Part shown: piece by piece, positions 43,071-53,193 of the stretch
Position numbering within the stretch: position 1 is the stretch's first letter
How the letters are laid out: each line of letters begins with the position of its first letter
DNA from: Sphingomonas mucosissima
GTDB lineage: Bacteria > Pseudomonadota > Alphaproteobacteria > Sphingomonadales > Sphingomonadaceae
NCBI RefSeq assembly: GCF_002197665.1
Contig: NZ_NBBJ01000001.1
Coordinates: 124,001 to 188,000, forward strand
Length of the DNA stretch: 64,000 nucleotides
Direction: 5' to 3'
The notes under the pieces: generated by a model
Databases searched by the model: none
The model's input: only the letters and a program-made list of their open reading frames with translations
Told to the model about the DNA's origin: nothing
Position numbers and translations under genes: made by a program

Positions 43071-44399
43071 ATGAAGACGATTTTTCTGGCTGCGTTGATG
43101 GCTGCGGCAGCCACGCCTGCTCTCGCGCAGACTGCGCCCGCTGCCACGGCGGCACCGGCGGTCACCTACATCCATGCCGGCGCTTTGCTCGACCGGCCCG
43201 GCCAGGCGCCGCGCGGCAACAGCACGATCATCGTGCGCGACGGCAAGATCGCGGAGGTGCGTGACGGCTTCGTTCAGCCCGAGGCGGGCGCGAAGCTGGT
43301 AGCGCTGAACGACAAGTTCGTCCTGCCGGGCCTCATCGACCTGCACGTCCACCTGCTGGGCATCGGCGGCGATCCGATGCGTGCGCGCCTGACGGCGCTC
43401 AATACCGAGCGGGCGGATGATCTGCTGTACGGCGCCGGCAATGCCAAGGCGACGCTGCATGCGGGCTTCACCACCGTGCGCGACCTGGGCGGTGAGCCGC
43501 GCGGTATCCGCGCGCTGCGCGATGCGGTGGAGCGCGGTGATGTCATGGGCCCGACGATCGTCAACGCGGGAACCGCGATCTCCGTGACGGGCGGCCATGG
43601 CGACCCGCTGAACGGCCTTGCCGAGCCCTATGCCCATGCGGTGGCGCAGACGGTGGACAATACGTGCGACGGGCCGGCGGACTGCGTGCGCGCGACGCGG
43701 CGGCAGGTCGGCCTCGGCGCGCAGGTGATCAAGATCACGGCCACGGGCGGCGTGCTTTCCAACGTGTCGGGCGGCCTGGGCCGCGCCTTCACGCCGGAGG
43801 AGATGAAGGCGATTGTCGACACGGCACATGGCCTCGGCCGAAAGGTGGCCGCGCACAGTCATGCCGCGGAGGGCACCAAGGCGGCACTGACTGCGGGTGT
43901 CGACACGATTGAGCACGGCAGCTTCATCGACGACGAAACCATTGCGATGTTCAAGAAGACGGGCGCTTATCTGGTGCCGACCGAGATTGCGCCGGTCGCT
44001 GCCGTCGCGCAGGCGCGGGCGGGCGTGCTGCCGCCGGCGGTGCTGCCCAAGGCAGAGGCCGCTGCCGCCGCGATGCAGGAAAGCCACCGGCGCGCGTACA
44101 AGGCGGGCGTGAAGTTCGCCTTTGGCACCGACAGCGGCGTTTCCAAACATGGCGAGAATGGCCAGGAGTTTGCGTTGCTCGTGGACAAAGTGGGCATGAC
44201 ACCTGGCGATGCGATCCGCTCCGCCACCGTCACCGCCGCCGAAGTGCTGGGTCAGGGCAATGTCATCGGCACGATCGAGCCGGGCAAGACGGCGGACATC
44301 ATCGCGGTCGATGCCTCGCCGCTCGGCGACGTGCGCCAACTCGAGCGCGTGCGCTTCGTGATGCACAAGGGCGCGGTCGCCAAGCCGCTCGCCGATTAA
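43071..44399 (+). CDS. Exported amidohydrolase family metallohydrolase
   Basis: A 442-residue metal-dependent hydrolase of the amidohydrolase superfamily with a clear signal peptide (MKTIFLAALMAAAATPALAQ), so it works in the periplasm. Metal-ligand motifs are LIDLHVHLLG near residue 90, the ITATGGV region, AAHSHAAEG near 263 and FGTDSGV near 350. Sphingomonad members related to prolidases and X-Pro or acyl-amino-acid hydrolases share this layout; substrates may be dipeptides or related amides. A GGGGGTAGG ribosome-binding site precedes the start. Confidence 0.9.
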   Translation: MKTIFLAALMAAAATPALAQTAPAATAAPAVTYIHAGALLDRPGQAPRGNSTIIVRDGKIAEVRDGFVQPEAGAKLVALNDKFVLPGLIDLHVHLLGIGGDPMRARLTALNTERADDLLYGAGNAKATLHAGFTTVRDLGGEPRGIRALRDAVERGDVMGPTIVNAGTAISVTGGHGDPLNGLAEPYAHAVAQTVDNTCDGPADCVRATRRQVGLGAQVIKITATGGVLSNVSGGLGRAFTPEEMKAIVDTAHGLGRKVAAHSHAAEGTKAALTAGVDTIEHGSFIDDETIAMFKKTGAYLVPTEIAPVAAVAQARAGVLPPAVLPKAEAAAAAMQESHRRAYKAGVKFAFGTDSGVSKHGENGQEFALLVDKVGMTPGDAIRSATVTAAEVLGQGNVIGTIEPGKTADIIAVDASPLGDVRQLERVRFVMHKGAVAKPLAD

Positions 44400-44523
44400 G
44401 ATTTGATCGCCACGGCGCGTTCCCATAGGAGCCGCCGCCGTAACCGACTTTCCGGCAACCGCACCGCCGCTTCCCGCGTGATTCGCGCGGAGCCGGCGGT
44501 GCTTCACATTTGGGGTTTTGAAG

Positions 44524-44790
44524 ATGGCAGAAGAACGCGGCGAGGGCATGGGCGGCGGTCAGGTGGCGGCCGAGGAGCTGCGCCTGCTGATCGAGCGTGC
44601 CGAGCGGCTCGAAGAAGAGAAAAAGGGCATCGCGGACGACATCAAGGACGTGTTCGCCGAAGCCAAGAGCCGCGGATATGATCCCAAGGCGATCCGGAAG
44701 ATCATGTCGATCCGCAAGAAGAAGCGCGAAGAATATCAGGAAGAGGAAGCGATCCTCGAGACCTATATGCAAGCGCTAGGGATGCTCTGA
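44524..44790 (+). CDS. GapR family DNA-binding protein (DUF2312)
   Basis: An 88-residue protein of the DUF2312 family, whose Caulobacter member GapR is an essential nucleoid protein that binds overtwisted DNA and stimulates gyrase and topoisomerase IV. The conserved [22 protein letters not shown] helix, [26 protein letters not shown] and the [18 protein letters not shown] end are present. It is short enough to be only the helical DNA-clamp core. The ATG at 44524 is used over a TTG two codons earlier. Confidence 0.93.
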   Translation: MAEERGEGMGGGQVAAEELRLLIERAERLEEEKKGIADDIKDVFAEAKSRGYDPKAIRKIMSIRKKKREEYQEEEAILETYMQALGML

Positions 44791-44823
44791 GCGCCTACTA
44801 GAGTCCAATCCTGAACCGCCAAC

Positions 44824-44912
44824 GTCATGCCGGCCTTGTGCCGGCATCCACGGAGCAGCGGACACACCGGCGTAGAGCGTGGAGCACGGTGGTCGCCGGG
44901 ACAAGCCCGGCG
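44824..44912. repeat. Extragenic palindromes in the 250-base gap after GapR
   Basis: Two units are visible: 44824-44849 (GTCATGCCGGC-CTTGT-GCCGGCATCC) and 44894-44912 (CGCCGGG-ACAAG-CCCGGCG). Both are of the same class as the array at 2561-3050. The rest of 44791-45040 shows no gene. Confidence 0.7.
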
Positions 44913-45040
44913 TGACGACGGCGAAAGATCGCGGCGCCTTCCACTCGTCGCCCCGGATTTGATCCGGAATTTTGCTCCTTTTGGGCTTCCAACGCGGCGG
45001 GCCCCGCGCTCAAGGCCGGGTTGGCAGGTTCGGCGAGCCG

Positions 45041-46498
45041 TTACGCCGCCTCCGCCGCGGCCGTCGTCCAGCCGAGCCGTGCGATGGTGATCGAGCGCTT
45101 GCCCGACAGGTCCGTGCGCGTGACGATCAGATCGCGGCTTTCGATATACGTCATCAGGCGGCGGACTCTTCCCAGCGACGACGTGCCGTATGTTTCGGCG
45201 AGCGCGGCGTCGCTGGGGCAGGGGGCGCCCTCCTTCGCGGCCTTGGCGACCAGCAGGAAGGGGCCGACCATCTCGTCTGGCAGTGCGCCGGCCAGCGCGA
45301 TCGCCTCGGCCCACTTGGGATCGGCGGTATCGAAGATGCCGGCGCGCGCCGACGACAGGCGGCGGGTGAAATCGCTCAGCTCGATGCCGGAGCGCGACAG
45401 GCCTTGCATGCGGCAGCGGACCTGGAAATCCTGGAACAAGACCGACGCCGGGCGGCCGGAGGACTCGGGATCCTCCACGATCGCACGCAGCACGTCGGCG
45501 ACGATCGTACCGACTTCCTCGTCCGACCGCTCCGGCTCGGGCGGCAGCGGCGCGGGTCGGGCCATTTCGGAGATCAGCTCGTCCGCCGGCACGCGGCGTG
45601 GGCGCGCTTCGAACGTCATCGGCAGCTGCGGCGCTGCCTCTGGCTCGGGTGCGGCGAAGATCAGTTCCTGAAGGTCCGCGGGTGGCGCTGACGGTAGCGG
45701 GGTGAGCTTGGGGCTGCCGCTGCGGGCGCTGGTGTCGACCGCGCCGATCTTCACCGTCAACGGGCGGCGGCAGACCGCCGGGCCGAGCGCCAAGAAAGTG
45801 CCGCGCGGCAGATCGCGAATCGCCTCCGCCTGCCGGCGCTCCATGCCGAGCAGATCGGCGGCGCGCGCCATGTCGATGTCGAGAAAGGTGCGGCCCATCA
45901 GAAAGTTCGACGCTTCGGCCGCGACGTTCTTGGCAAGCTTCGCCAGCCGCTGGGTCGCAATGACGCCGGCAAGGCCGCGCTTGCGGCCGCGGCACATGAG
46001 GTTCGTCATCGCGGATAGCGAGGCGCGGCGGACGTCTTCCGCAACCTCGCCGCCGGTAGTCGGGGCGAAAAGCTGCGCCTCGTCGACTACGACGAGCGCA
46101 GGATACCAATGTTCGCGCGGGGCATCGAACATCGCCGAGAGGAAGGTGGCGGCGCAGCGCATCTGGCCCTCCGCTTCTAGCCCCTCGAGGCTGAGCACCA
46201 CGGAGGCGCGGTGTTCACGCAGGCGGCCGGCGATTCGCGCGATCTCGCGCTCCGAATAGTCGGTCGCCTCAATCACTACATGGCCATAGGCCGGGCCGAG
46301 GGTGACGAAATCGCCCTCGGGATCGATCACCACTTGCTGCACCTGGCCGGCCGACCGCTCCAGCAGGCGGCGCAGCAGGTGCGATTTTCCCGAGCCCGAA
46401 TTGCCCTGCACGAGCAATCGGGTGGCCAGCAATTCCTCAAGGTCGATCAGGACCGGCGCGCCCGAGGCATCGGCGCCCATGTCCACGGCTATCGTCAT
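45041..46498 (-). CDS. HerA/DUF87-type ATPase
   Basis: A 485-residue ATPase of the HerA-like group with no N-terminal HAS domain. Walker A is [12 protein letters not shown] at 31-42, Walker B is [13 protein letters not shown] near 134, and [20 protein letters not shown] follows. After about residue 280 comes a linker rich in Pro and Glu and a C-terminal region of about 170 residues, possibly winged-helix. No partner nuclease or toxin gene is adjacent, so it is likely a chromosomal maintenance protein of unknown role. Confidence 0.8.
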   Translation of the reverse strand: MTIAVDMGADASGAPVLIDLEELLATRLLVQGNSGSGKSHLLRRLLERSAGQVQQVVIDPEGDFVTLGPAYGHVVIEATDYSEREIARIAGRLREHRASVVLSLEGLEAEGQMRCAATFLSAMFDAPREHWYPALVVVDEAQLFAPTTGGEVAEDVRRASLSAMTNLMCRGRKRGLAGVIATQRLAKLAKNVAAEASNFLMGRTFLDIDMARAADLLGMERRQAEAIRDLPRGTFLALGPAVCRRPLTVKIGAVDTSARSGSPKLTPLPSAPPADLQELIFAAPEPEAAPQLPMTFEARPRRVPADELISEMARPAPLPPEPERSDEEVGTIVADVLRAIVEDPESSGRPASVLFQDFQVRCRMQGLSRSGIELSDFTRRLSSARAGIFDTADPKWAEAIALAGALPDEMVGPFLLVAKAAKEGAPCPSDAALAETYGTSSLGRVRRLMTYIESRDLIVTRTDLSGKRSITIARLGWTTAAAEAA

Positions 46499-46576
46499 GG
46501 GCGGGCGTTTGCCGCATGCGCGGGAGTCGGCGCAAGGCTTGATGAAGCCCCCCGCGCCAGCTTATGGCGCATGCCC

Positions 46577-47320
46577 ATGGCAGGTCATTCCAAATTCAAG
46601 AACATCATGCACCGCAAGGGTGCTCAGGATAAGAAGCGCTCGGGCATGTTCTCGAAGCTGAGTCGCGAAATCACGGTCGCGGCGAAGATGGGGCTTCCCG
46701 ATCCCGACATGAACCCGCGCCTGCGCGCCGCGGTAAACGCCGCCAAGGCGCAGTCGATGCCCAAGGACAACATCCAGCGCGCGATCGACAAGGCGAGCCG
46801 CGGCGACGCGGAAAATTACGAAGAGATCCGTTACGAAGGTTTCGGCCCGGGCGGCGTCAGCCTGATCATCGAGGCGCTGAGCGACAACCGCAACCGTACC
46901 GCCACCAACGTGCGCACCGCGGTGAGCAAGAACGGCGGCAACCTTGGCGCGTCGGGCTCCGTGAGCCACGGCTTCGACCGGCTGGGCCTTATCAACTATC
47001 CCGCAAGCGTCGGCGACAGCGAAAAGGTGTTCGAAGCAGCGCTGGAAGCGGGCGCGGAGGACGTGACCTCGAGCGAGGACGGTCACGAGATCTGGACCGC
47101 GCAGGCGGATCTTCATGAAGTCGCCAAGGCGCTGGAGCCGGTGCTGGGCGAAGCAGAGAGCGCAAAGCTCGCCTGGCGCCCGCAGACGATGGTGTCGGTG
47201 GACGAAGGCGACGCCGCGACGCTGTTCAAGCTGATCGACGCGCTGGACGATGACGACGACGTCCAGCAGGTGTGGGGCAATTACGAAGTGTCCGACGAGG
47301 TGATGGCGAAGCTGGGCTGA
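46577..47320 (+). CDS. YebC/PmpR family transcriptional regulator
   Basis: A 247-residue YebC/TACO1-family protein. The start [22 protein letters not shown] is diagnostic, with [26 protein letters not shown] and [24 protein letters not shown] further on. Members are transcription regulators of quorum sensing, and recent work links TACO1/YebC to translation of proline-rich stretches. Placement immediately before ruvC is common in many bacteria. Confidence 0.96.
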   Translation: MAGHSKFKNIMHRKGAQDKKRSGMFSKLSREITVAAKMGLPDPDMNPRLRAAVNAAKAQSMPKDNIQRAIDKASRGDAENYEEIRYEGFGPGGVSLIIEALSDNRNRTATNVRTAVSKNGGNLGASGSVSHGFDRLGLINYPASVGDSEKVFEAALEAGAEDVTSSEDGHEIWTAQADLHEVAKALEPVLGEAESAKLAWRPQTMVSVDEGDAATLFKLIDALDDDDDVQQVWGNYEVSDEVMAKLG

Positions 47321-47330
47321 TGGCCCTGCA

Positions 47331-47831
47331 ATGATCATCCTTGGGCTTGACCCGGGCCTCGGCACCACCGGTTGGGGCGTGATCGCGGCGGAGGGGAACC
47401 GCCTGCGGCACGTCGCCAACGGGCAGATCCGCACCGACCCGTCGATGCCGCTGCCGCGCCGTCTTTCGAACCTCTATGCCGCGCTGATTGACGTAATCCG
47501 CACCGAGCGACCGGACGGCGCCGCGGTAGAAGAGGTGCTGGGCAACACCAATGCCCAGTCGACGCTGAAGCTGGGGCAGGCGCGCGGCGTGGTGCTGCTG
47601 GCAGCGGCGGGCGCCGGGCTCAACATCGGCGAATATCATCCTTCCACCGTGAAGAAGGCGGTGGTCGGGACCGGCGGCGCGGAGAAGCGGCAGATCCAGG
47701 CCATGATGGGCGTGCTGCTGCCGGGCGCGAAGCTTGCGGGGCCGGATGCGGCGGACGCGCTGGCGGTCGCGATCTGCCATGCGCACCATCAGGCGAGCGC
47801 GGCGGGCATGATGCGGCGCGTGCAGGGGTGA
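47331..47831 (+). CDS. ruvC: Crossover junction endodeoxyribonuclease RuvC
   Basis: RuvC resolves Holliday junctions by symmetric nicking. The 166-residue protein has the catalytic acids Asp7 ([13 protein letters not shown]), Glu in [11 protein letters not shown] and the C-terminal Asp pair in [20 protein letters not shown]. It starts ten bases after the YebC gene. RuvA follows after a 261-base gap containing a palindrome, so the operon may be interrupted. Confidence 0.96.
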   Translation: MIILGLDPGLGTTGWGVIAAEGNRLRHVANGQIRTDPSMPLPRRLSNLYAALIDVIRTERPDGAAVEEVLGNTNAQSTLKLGQARGVVLLAAAGAGLNIGEYHPSTVKKAVVGTGGAEKRQIQAMMGVLLPGAKLAGPDAADALAVAICHAHHQASAAGMMRRVQG

Positions 47832-47838
47832 TCCGAGG

Positions 47839-47857
47839 TGCCGGGCTTGTTCCGGCA
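47839..47857. repeat. Extragenic palindrome between ruvC and ruvA
   Basis: TGCCGG-GCTTGTT-CCGGCA is of the dispersed class. The remaining sequence to 48092 holds a small CCCTG/CAGGG hairpin near 47970 and no supported gene; a 75-codon open frame there lacks a convincing composition. Confidence 0.55.
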
Positions 47858-48092
47858 TTCGCGCGTGATGCGCACGGGCAATCCGGACGTTTGCTGCCGC
47901 CCGCCGCGAACTGCAGGTGCTTTGACCGATCGGATCACAAAGGTTCAGATCGCGCCTCGCTCGAACCCTGAGCTGTACGCAGGGCAGAGCGTATGTGAGG
48001 CCCTCGATCCCTACCTGAGGTCGGATCGGCAAGCCATGGTTGGCCGCCGCGGTGCGACCGGCTAGGTGTTCCCGCATGACGGACGGCAGCCG

Positions 48093-48689
48093 ATGATCGC
48101 ATATCTCAAGGGCATCCTTGCCAGCACCACGGCGGATCACGCCGTGATCGAGGTGGGCGGGGTCGGCTATCTCGTTGGTGCGTCCTCCCGCACGCTGGCG
48201 GCGCTGGGGCCCGTTGGCGAAGCGGTGATGGTGCATACCGAGATGCTGGTGGGCGAGGATTTCCAGCGGCTGGTGGGCTTTGCCAGCGCCGACGAGCGCG
48301 ACTGGTTTCGCCTGCTGACCGGCGTTCAAGGCGTGGGCGCGCGGGTGGCGCTCGCCATCCTTTCGGCGTTGGAGCCGGCCGAGCTCAACCGAGCCGTCGC
48401 GGCGCAGGACAAGGCGATGGTGGCGCGCGCCAACGGTGTCGGGCCGAAGCTCGCGGAGCGGATCGTGCGCGAGCTGAAGGACAAGGCCGGCGGGATCACG
48501 CTCGGCCCGGCAGCAGCAGCACAGGTGGCGCCGGTGGGGGCGAGTGCCGATGCGGTATCGGCGCTGCTTAACCTCGGCTTTCGGCCGGCCGAAGCGGGTT
48601 CGGCGGTGGCGGCGGCGGAGGACGAACTGGGAACCAGTGCGACGCTGGACGCGCTGGTCCGGCTGGCGCTGCGCAAGGCGGCCAAATGA
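48093..48689 (+). CDS. ruvA: Holliday junction branch migration protein RuvA
   Basis: RuvA forms the tetramer that binds four-way junctions and recruits the RuvB motor. The 198-residue protein starts [23 protein letters not shown] at 48093, has the helix-hairpin-helix region [20 protein letters not shown] and [19 protein letters not shown], and a C-terminal RuvB-binding domain after an Ala-rich linker. It overlaps the following ParA-like gene by four bases. Confidence 0.96.
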   Translation: MIAYLKGILASTTADHAVIEVGGVGYLVGASSRTLAALGPVGEAVMVHTEMLVGEDFQRLVGFASADERDWFRLLTGVQGVGARVALAILSALEPAELNRAVAAQDKAMVARANGVGPKLAERIVRELKDKAGGITLGPAAAAQVAPVGASADAVSALLNLGFRPAEAGSAVAAAEDELGTSATLDALVRLALRKAAK

Positions 48690-49453
48690 GCAGCCGCACG
48701 ATCGCGGTCTACAGCCTGAAGGGCGGCGTGGGCAAAACGACGCTGGCGGTGAACCTGGCGTGGGCAGCGGCGACCTTGTCCTCGCGGCGTACCTTGCTGT
48801 GGGATCTTGACGGGCAAGCGGCTTCGACCTGGATCCTCGGGCACGATCCCCAGGGGCTTGAGGCCGGAGCAGTGATCCGCCGCGAAGTGAGCGTGCGCCG
48901 GCTGGTGCGCAGCACCGCAATCGAGCGGCTCGACCTGTTGCCTGCGGACGCCTCGCTGCGGGACCTCGACATCGCCTTTCACGCGCTGGACAAGAAGAAC
49001 CGTCTGGCCAAGCTCGTTGACGAATTGGCGCGCGATTACGACCGCATCGTGATCGATTGCCCCCCGGGGCTGACCGATACGTCCGACCAGATCATGCGTG
49101 CGGCGGACCTGGTCGTCGTGCCGGTGATACCATCCGCTTTGTCGCGCCGCGCGCTGGATACGATCGCGGCGCATGTCGCGCGCAAGAAGGGGCCGAAGGT
49201 GACGCTGGCGCCGGTCTTCTCGATGGCTGACCGCCGCCGGGCAGTGCACCGCGAGGCACTGGCGCAGCATCCCGATTGGCCCGTTATTCCGATGGCGAGC
49301 GCCTTTGAGGCGATGACGGAGCGCCGCGCCCCGCTGGGGGCCTTTGCGTCGCGTCAGGCGCCGGGCGTCGACGCGGTGGCGGCGCTGTGGCAGCGGATCG
49401 AGGGGGCGCTCGCCGGCATGAATAACGGCGGCGATGGACCGGGGCGGGCTTAA
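48686..49453 (+). CDS. ParA-family ATPase between ruvA and ruvB
   Basis: A 255-residue deviant Walker A ATPase: the KGGVGKTT motif at residues 12-19 carries the signature lysine, and [10 protein letters not shown] is the Walker B side. It overlaps ruvA by four bases and precedes ruvB by 35 bases, so it is embedded in the ruv operon. No parB gene is nearby. The sequence is not close to the chromosomal ParA by eye, and its length and place resemble small ParA-like proteins of unknown cargo. A link with junction processing is inferred from context alone. Confidence 0.88.
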   Translation: MSSRTIAVYSLKGGVGKTTLAVNLAWAAATLSSRRTLLWDLDGQAASTWILGHDPQGLEAGAVIRREVSVRRLVRSTAIERLDLLPADASLRDLDIAFHALDKKNRLAKLVDELARDYDRIVIDCPPGLTDTSDQIMRAADLVVVPVIPSALSRRALDTIAAHVARKKGPKVTLAPVFSMADRRRAVHREALAQHPDWPVIPMASAFEAMTERRAPLGAFASRQAPGVDAVAALWQRIEGALAGMNNGGDGPGRA

Positions 49454-49488
49454 GGCCATAGGCGGCGGCAGCGCGCGGGGCTAATGGC

Positions 49489-50520
49489 ATGGCAGCAATG
49501 ACCGACACCGATCGCCTTATCACCCCGGCCCGCCGCGCCGAGGACGCCGACGCCGCGCTGCGCCCCAAGCGGCTGGACGAATTCGTCGGCCAGGCCGCGG
49601 CCCGAGATAATCTGCGCGTGTTCATCGAGGCGGCGCGATCACGCGGCGACGCGCTGGACCATGTGCTGTTCTTCGGCCCGCCGGGGCTGGGCAAGACGAC
49701 GCTGGCACAGATCGTGGCGCGCGAGATGGGCGTAGGCTTTCGGGCAACCTCCGGCCCGGTGATCGCCAAGTCGGGCGATCTCGCCGCGCTCCTCACCAAT
49801 CTCGAGGACGGCGACGTGCTGTTCATTGACGAGATCCACCGGCTTCAGCCAGCGGTGGAGGAAGTGTTGTACCCCGCGATGGAGGACCGCGCGCTCGACC
49901 TGATGATCGGCGAGGGGCCATCGGCGCGCAGCGTACGGATCGACCTGCCGCGTTTTACCCTGGTGGGGGCGACGACGCGGCAGGGACTGCTGACGACACC
50001 GCTGCGCGATCGGTTCGGCATCCCGGTTCGGCTGCAATTCTATACGGTGGAGGAGCTGACGCGCGTGGTGACGCGGGCAGCGTCGCTGCTCGACCTGGAT
50101 ATTGCGCAGGACGGGGCGGCGGAGATCGCGCGTCGCGCCCGCGGCACGCCGCGGATTGCCGGACGGCTGCTGCGCCGAGTGCGCGACTTCGCGAATGTCG
50201 CGGGCGCGACGGTGGTGGATGCCACTGCCGCCGATCGTGCGCTCAACCGGCTGGAAGTGGATAACCTCGGGCTCGACGCGATGGACCGCCGATACCTGAC
50301 GATGATCGCGGACATTTATCGCGGCGGGCCGGTCGGGGTAGAGACGCTGGCCGCCGGGCTTTCCGAGCCGCGGGACACGATCGAGGAAGTGATCGAGCCC
50401 TATCTGATCCAGCTCGGCCTCGTCGCCCGGACCGCGCGTGGTCGCGTGCTGAATGCCGGCGGGTGGAAGCATCTGGGGCTCAACCCGCCCGCCGGCAGCC
50501 AGGATGGATTGTTCGACTGA
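49489..50520 (+). CDS. ruvB: Holliday junction branch migration ATPase RuvB
   Basis: RuvB is the AAA+ motor that drives branch migration with RuvA. The 343-residue protein shows [11 protein letters not shown], Walker [13 protein letters not shown], Walker [10 protein letters not shown], the [20 protein letters not shown] sensor region and a winged-helix C-terminus ([24 protein letters not shown]). An alternative ATG three codons downstream is possible. It stops three bases from the convergent RTX gene, with no visible terminator. Confidence 0.96.
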   Translation: MAAMTDTDRLITPARRAEDADAALRPKRLDEFVGQAAARDNLRVFIEAARSRGDALDHVLFFGPPGLGKTTLAQIVAREMGVGFRATSGPVIAKSGDLAALLTNLEDGDVLFIDEIHRLQPAVEEVLYPAMEDRALDLMIGEGPSARSVRIDLPRFTLVGATTRQGLLTTPLRDRFGIPVRLQFYTVEELTRVVTRAASLLDLDIAQDGAAEIARRARGTPRIAGRLLRRVRDFANVAGATVVDATAADRALNRLEVDNLGLDAMDRRYLTMIADIYRGGPVGVETLAAGLSEPRDTIEEVIEPYLIQLGLVARTARGRVLNAGGWKHLGLNPPAGSQDGLFD

Positions 50521-50523
50521 TCG

Positions 50524-52668
50524 CTACAGAATGACGCGGGCGGCGATGTCGTCCGGCAGCGCGGCGTAGAACAGCAAGGTCAGATCCGACTGGCCATCGC
50601 CATCCACATCGAACTGGAATTGCTCTGCCGACCCGGTCGCCCGGTTGATGAACAACTCTCCCGCCTGGCCGGTGAAGGCATCGACGATCCGGAAAGCCTG
50701 GTCGCCCTGCACATTGGCATCAGCGTCGATCCCCGACACATCGATCCGGTCTGCACCGAGCCCGAAGTCCATGATCCAGTCGCCGGTGCCGACCGCGTCA
50801 AAGACGAAAAGGTCGGCGCCTGCGCCACCTTCCAGCGTATCGAAGCCGCCGTGGCCAATCAGGATATCGTCCCCGTCGCGACCGCGGAGGTAATTGCCAT
50901 CCGCAGTGTCGTTGCCGATCAGCACGTCGTTATGAGCAGAGCCGAAGAGGAACTCGAAATCCCAGATCGTGTCGACCCCCGCGCCGCCGGTGTCCTGCGG
51001 GGTGCCGGTGCGTGAAAGGTCAACCCGCACTCCACCCGCCGCGTGAGCATAATCCAGCGTATCGGTGCCTGCGCCGCCACGCAGGCGATCATCGCCGGCG
51101 CCGCCTTCGATGATATCGTCGCCCGATCCGCCGATCAGAAGATCATTGAAAGCGGACCCGCGCAGCCCGCTGATCTGCTCAAAGGTATCGATTCCGGCGC
51201 CGAGCGTGTCCTGCGGGCCTTGGACCGCGAGGCTGACGCGAACCCACCGTGTCGCATGCTCGTAACTTGCGATTGCGGCGCCGTACGTGCCCGTGAGGAG
51301 ATCGTTGCCCATGCCACCCTCCAGCTCGCCCCGGCCCGTTAGGTGATTGTTGCCTGCATTGCCGCGGACGATCCATGCCGATGGTGCGAATGCGTCGATA
51401 TCTGCCCTGCCGCTTAGCTCGATCCGGCCGGCGGCTTGACGCGTGTCGCCCTCCAAATAGCTGACGCTGGTGACGATGCTGTCGGCCTCTTCGGCATCCA
51501 TGATGCGATCATCGGTATTATCGATGATAAACGTGTCGGCGCCCTGGCCGCCGTAATAAGTGTCGGCGCCGCGGCCGCCGTCTAGCACGTCGTCGCCGCC
51601 AAGCCCGTAGAGCGTGTCATTGCCAGCTGTCGGCCCTCGGCCGTAGCGATCCGTCAGGCCTGGCGCGATCCGGTCGTCGCCATCGGTGCCGACGAGGTTG
51701 CCCTTAAGCAATTCCGATATCGTGAAATCACGCGTGCCAAACCGCACCGTCTCGACGCCGCGAAGGAAGAATTCCTCGTCATGGGAGCCGTAGTCACGGT
51801 AAAGCACGGTGCTCCCGTCGGCGGCGACAAAGACCTGGTAGCTGGACCGCGGGCCGAGCACCTGCACGACATCGTCGCCCTCACCGCCGTCCACGTCCTT
51901 GAAGCCGGAATACCCCTTCGTCCGCAGATCGATCAGGTCGTTGCCGGCGCCGCCGAGCAGCACATCGCGCCCCGCGCCGGCGACCAGCCGGTCGTTGCCA
52001 TCGCCGCCCTGCAAACGATCGGAGAAATCGCTTCCGAATATCTGATCGTCTCCTGCGCCTCCGGTCAGGCGATAGGGGCCGCCGACGATCACGTCGCTAC
52101 CTGAGGTGCCCTCGCTGCGCGGGCTCTTCAGCCCGCGACCGTCGATGATGTCGTTGCCGTCACCGCCGTCCACATGATCGCCCACGGACGTGCCCTTGCC
52201 AAGCCCGCTTAGCCGTATAACATCGTCGAAGGCGGTGCCGAGGATCGTGCCGAAGAGCTCAAAGCCTGCAATCCGACCGGCGCCGATGCGCGTGGACCCG
52301 CCCGTCGCCTGACTGGCGAAGTTGAGCGTCACGGCCTGAGTTGCCGCGGTCAGGTCAAGGAACAGCATATCGACGCCATCTCCACCAAGGAGAATGTCGT
52401 TGTATCCGCCGCCGATGATGTCGTTGCCGGTATCGCCATCGATGCGATCCTGATCCAGCTCCGCATCGAACCGCGAGGGGAGGATGGCACCAAAGAAATC
52501 AATCAACGCCAGTCCGCTGGTGAGGATGTCGTTCCCTGCTCCCCCAAGTATCTGATCAGCGCCGAGCCCGCCGAACAGCCGATCGTTGCCGTCCTGCCCG
52601 CTGATAACATCGGCATCATCGGTGCCCGAATAATAATCGGCACCCGAGGTGCCCGCATACGTCGCCAT
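50524..52668 (-). CDS. RTX-repeat calcium-binding protein
   Basis: A 714-residue acidic protein made mostly of GGxGxDxLx nonapeptide repeats (for example GGLGADQILGGAGNDIL near 33, DGGDGNDIIDG near 168 and GGAGDDRLRGGAGTDTLDY near 525), which bind calcium and fold into parallel beta-rolls. It ends with a serralysin-type C-terminal region (LFVFDAVGTGDWIMDFGLGADRIDVSGID ... DLTLLFY), which usually carries the type I secretion signal. There is no N-terminal signal peptide and no protease or lipase domain. No type I secretion genes are in the window. Likely an extracellular structural or adhesive protein. Confidence 0.9.
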   Translation of the reverse strand: MATYAGTSGADYYSGTDDADVISGQDGNDRLFGGLGADQILGGAGNDILTSGLALIDFFGAILPSRFDAELDQDRIDGDTGNDIIGGGYNDILLGGDGVDMLFLDLTAATQAVTLNFASQATGGSTRIGAGRIAGFELFGTILGTAFDDVIRLSGLGKGTSVGDHVDGGDGNDIIDGRGLKSPRSEGTSGSDVIVGGPYRLTGGAGDDQIFGSDFSDRLQGGDGNDRLVAGAGRDVLLGGAGNDLIDLRTKGYSGFKDVDGGEGDDVVQVLGPRSSYQVFVAADGSTVLYRDYGSHDEEFFLRGVETVRFGTRDFTISELLKGNLVGTDGDDRIAPGLTDRYGRGPTAGNDTLYGLGGDDVLDGGRGADTYYGGQGADTFIIDNTDDRIMDAEEADSIVTSVSYLEGDTRQAAGRIELSGRADIDAFAPSAWIVRGNAGNNHLTGRGELEGGMGNDLLTGTYGAAIASYEHATRWVRVSLAVQGPQDTLGAGIDTFEQISGLRGSAFNDLLIGGSGDDIIEGGAGDDRLRGGAGTDTLDYAHAAGGVRVDLSRTGTPQDTGGAGVDTIWDFEFLFGSAHNDVLIGNDTADGNYLRGRDGDDILIGHGGFDTLEGGAGADLFVFDAVGTGDWIMDFGLGADRIDVSGIDADANVQGDQAFRIVDAFTGQAGELFINRATGSAEQFQFDVDGDGQSDLTLLFYAALPDDIAARVIL

Positions 52669-52868
52669 GTTCTTGATGCCCCCTGACGCGTTGTCGCGTC
52701 GCTGAAATATCGCCCGCCGTCAAGCGGATGACCCGATTCCACCAGCAAGAACCAGCGGAACGTGGGGGCGTGAAGGCCTTGGCAGCTGCAAGCATTTTTG
52801 CTGAAGCCGCTCGCGACGGACCCGGCAGCGGAGGCCGGCGTTCTACTGCCACCAACAAGAGGAAGACG

Positions 52869-53126
52869 ATGACGCATACGCCGCCTGTGCCGCCCGCAAA
52901 TACCTCGCCCTATCCTGTTCAGGAGCCGCCGCATGCGCCGAGCCCGGCCACGCCGCCGCAGAAGAAGGCTGCGGAGGAATGGGCCGAGCCCAAGACGCGC
53001 GGATGGTCGCTTGGCCGGATCGTCGGGGCCGCGGCCGGCGTTGGCGCGATCGCCATCGGTGTGGCGGCGGTGCTGTTCCCGCGCGAAGACACGCCCGAGC
53101 CCAAGAAAAAGAAGCGCAAGAGCTGA
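52869..53126 (+). CDS. Small proline-rich single-pass membrane protein
   Basis: An 85-residue protein from an ATG at 52869 with a good AGAGGAAG ribosome-binding site. An N-terminal Pro-rich part (THTPPVPPANTSPYPVQEPP) leads to a single transmembrane helix at about residues 51-69 (VGAAAGVGAIAIGVAAVLF) and a lysine-rich end (KKKKRKS). I do not recognise the family. It lies between the RTX gene (divergent) and ptsP, 67 bases upstream of the latter on the same strand. Confidence 0.65.
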   Translation: MTHTPPVPPANTSPYPVQEPPHAPSPATPPQKKAAEEWAEPKTRGWSLGRIVGAAAGVGAIAIGVAAVLFPREDTPEPKKKKRKS

Positions 53127-53193
53127 TTTCGCTGCGGTGCCGCGCAGCAAATGTTGCGTGGCACCCAGCCAGTCGTCCTGCTAGCCACTCCTT

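Noticed and set aside
47838..48065. A 75-codon plus-strand frame between ruvC and ruvA
   Set aside because: It begins in a palindromic repeat, has no ribosome-binding site and shows no coding character.
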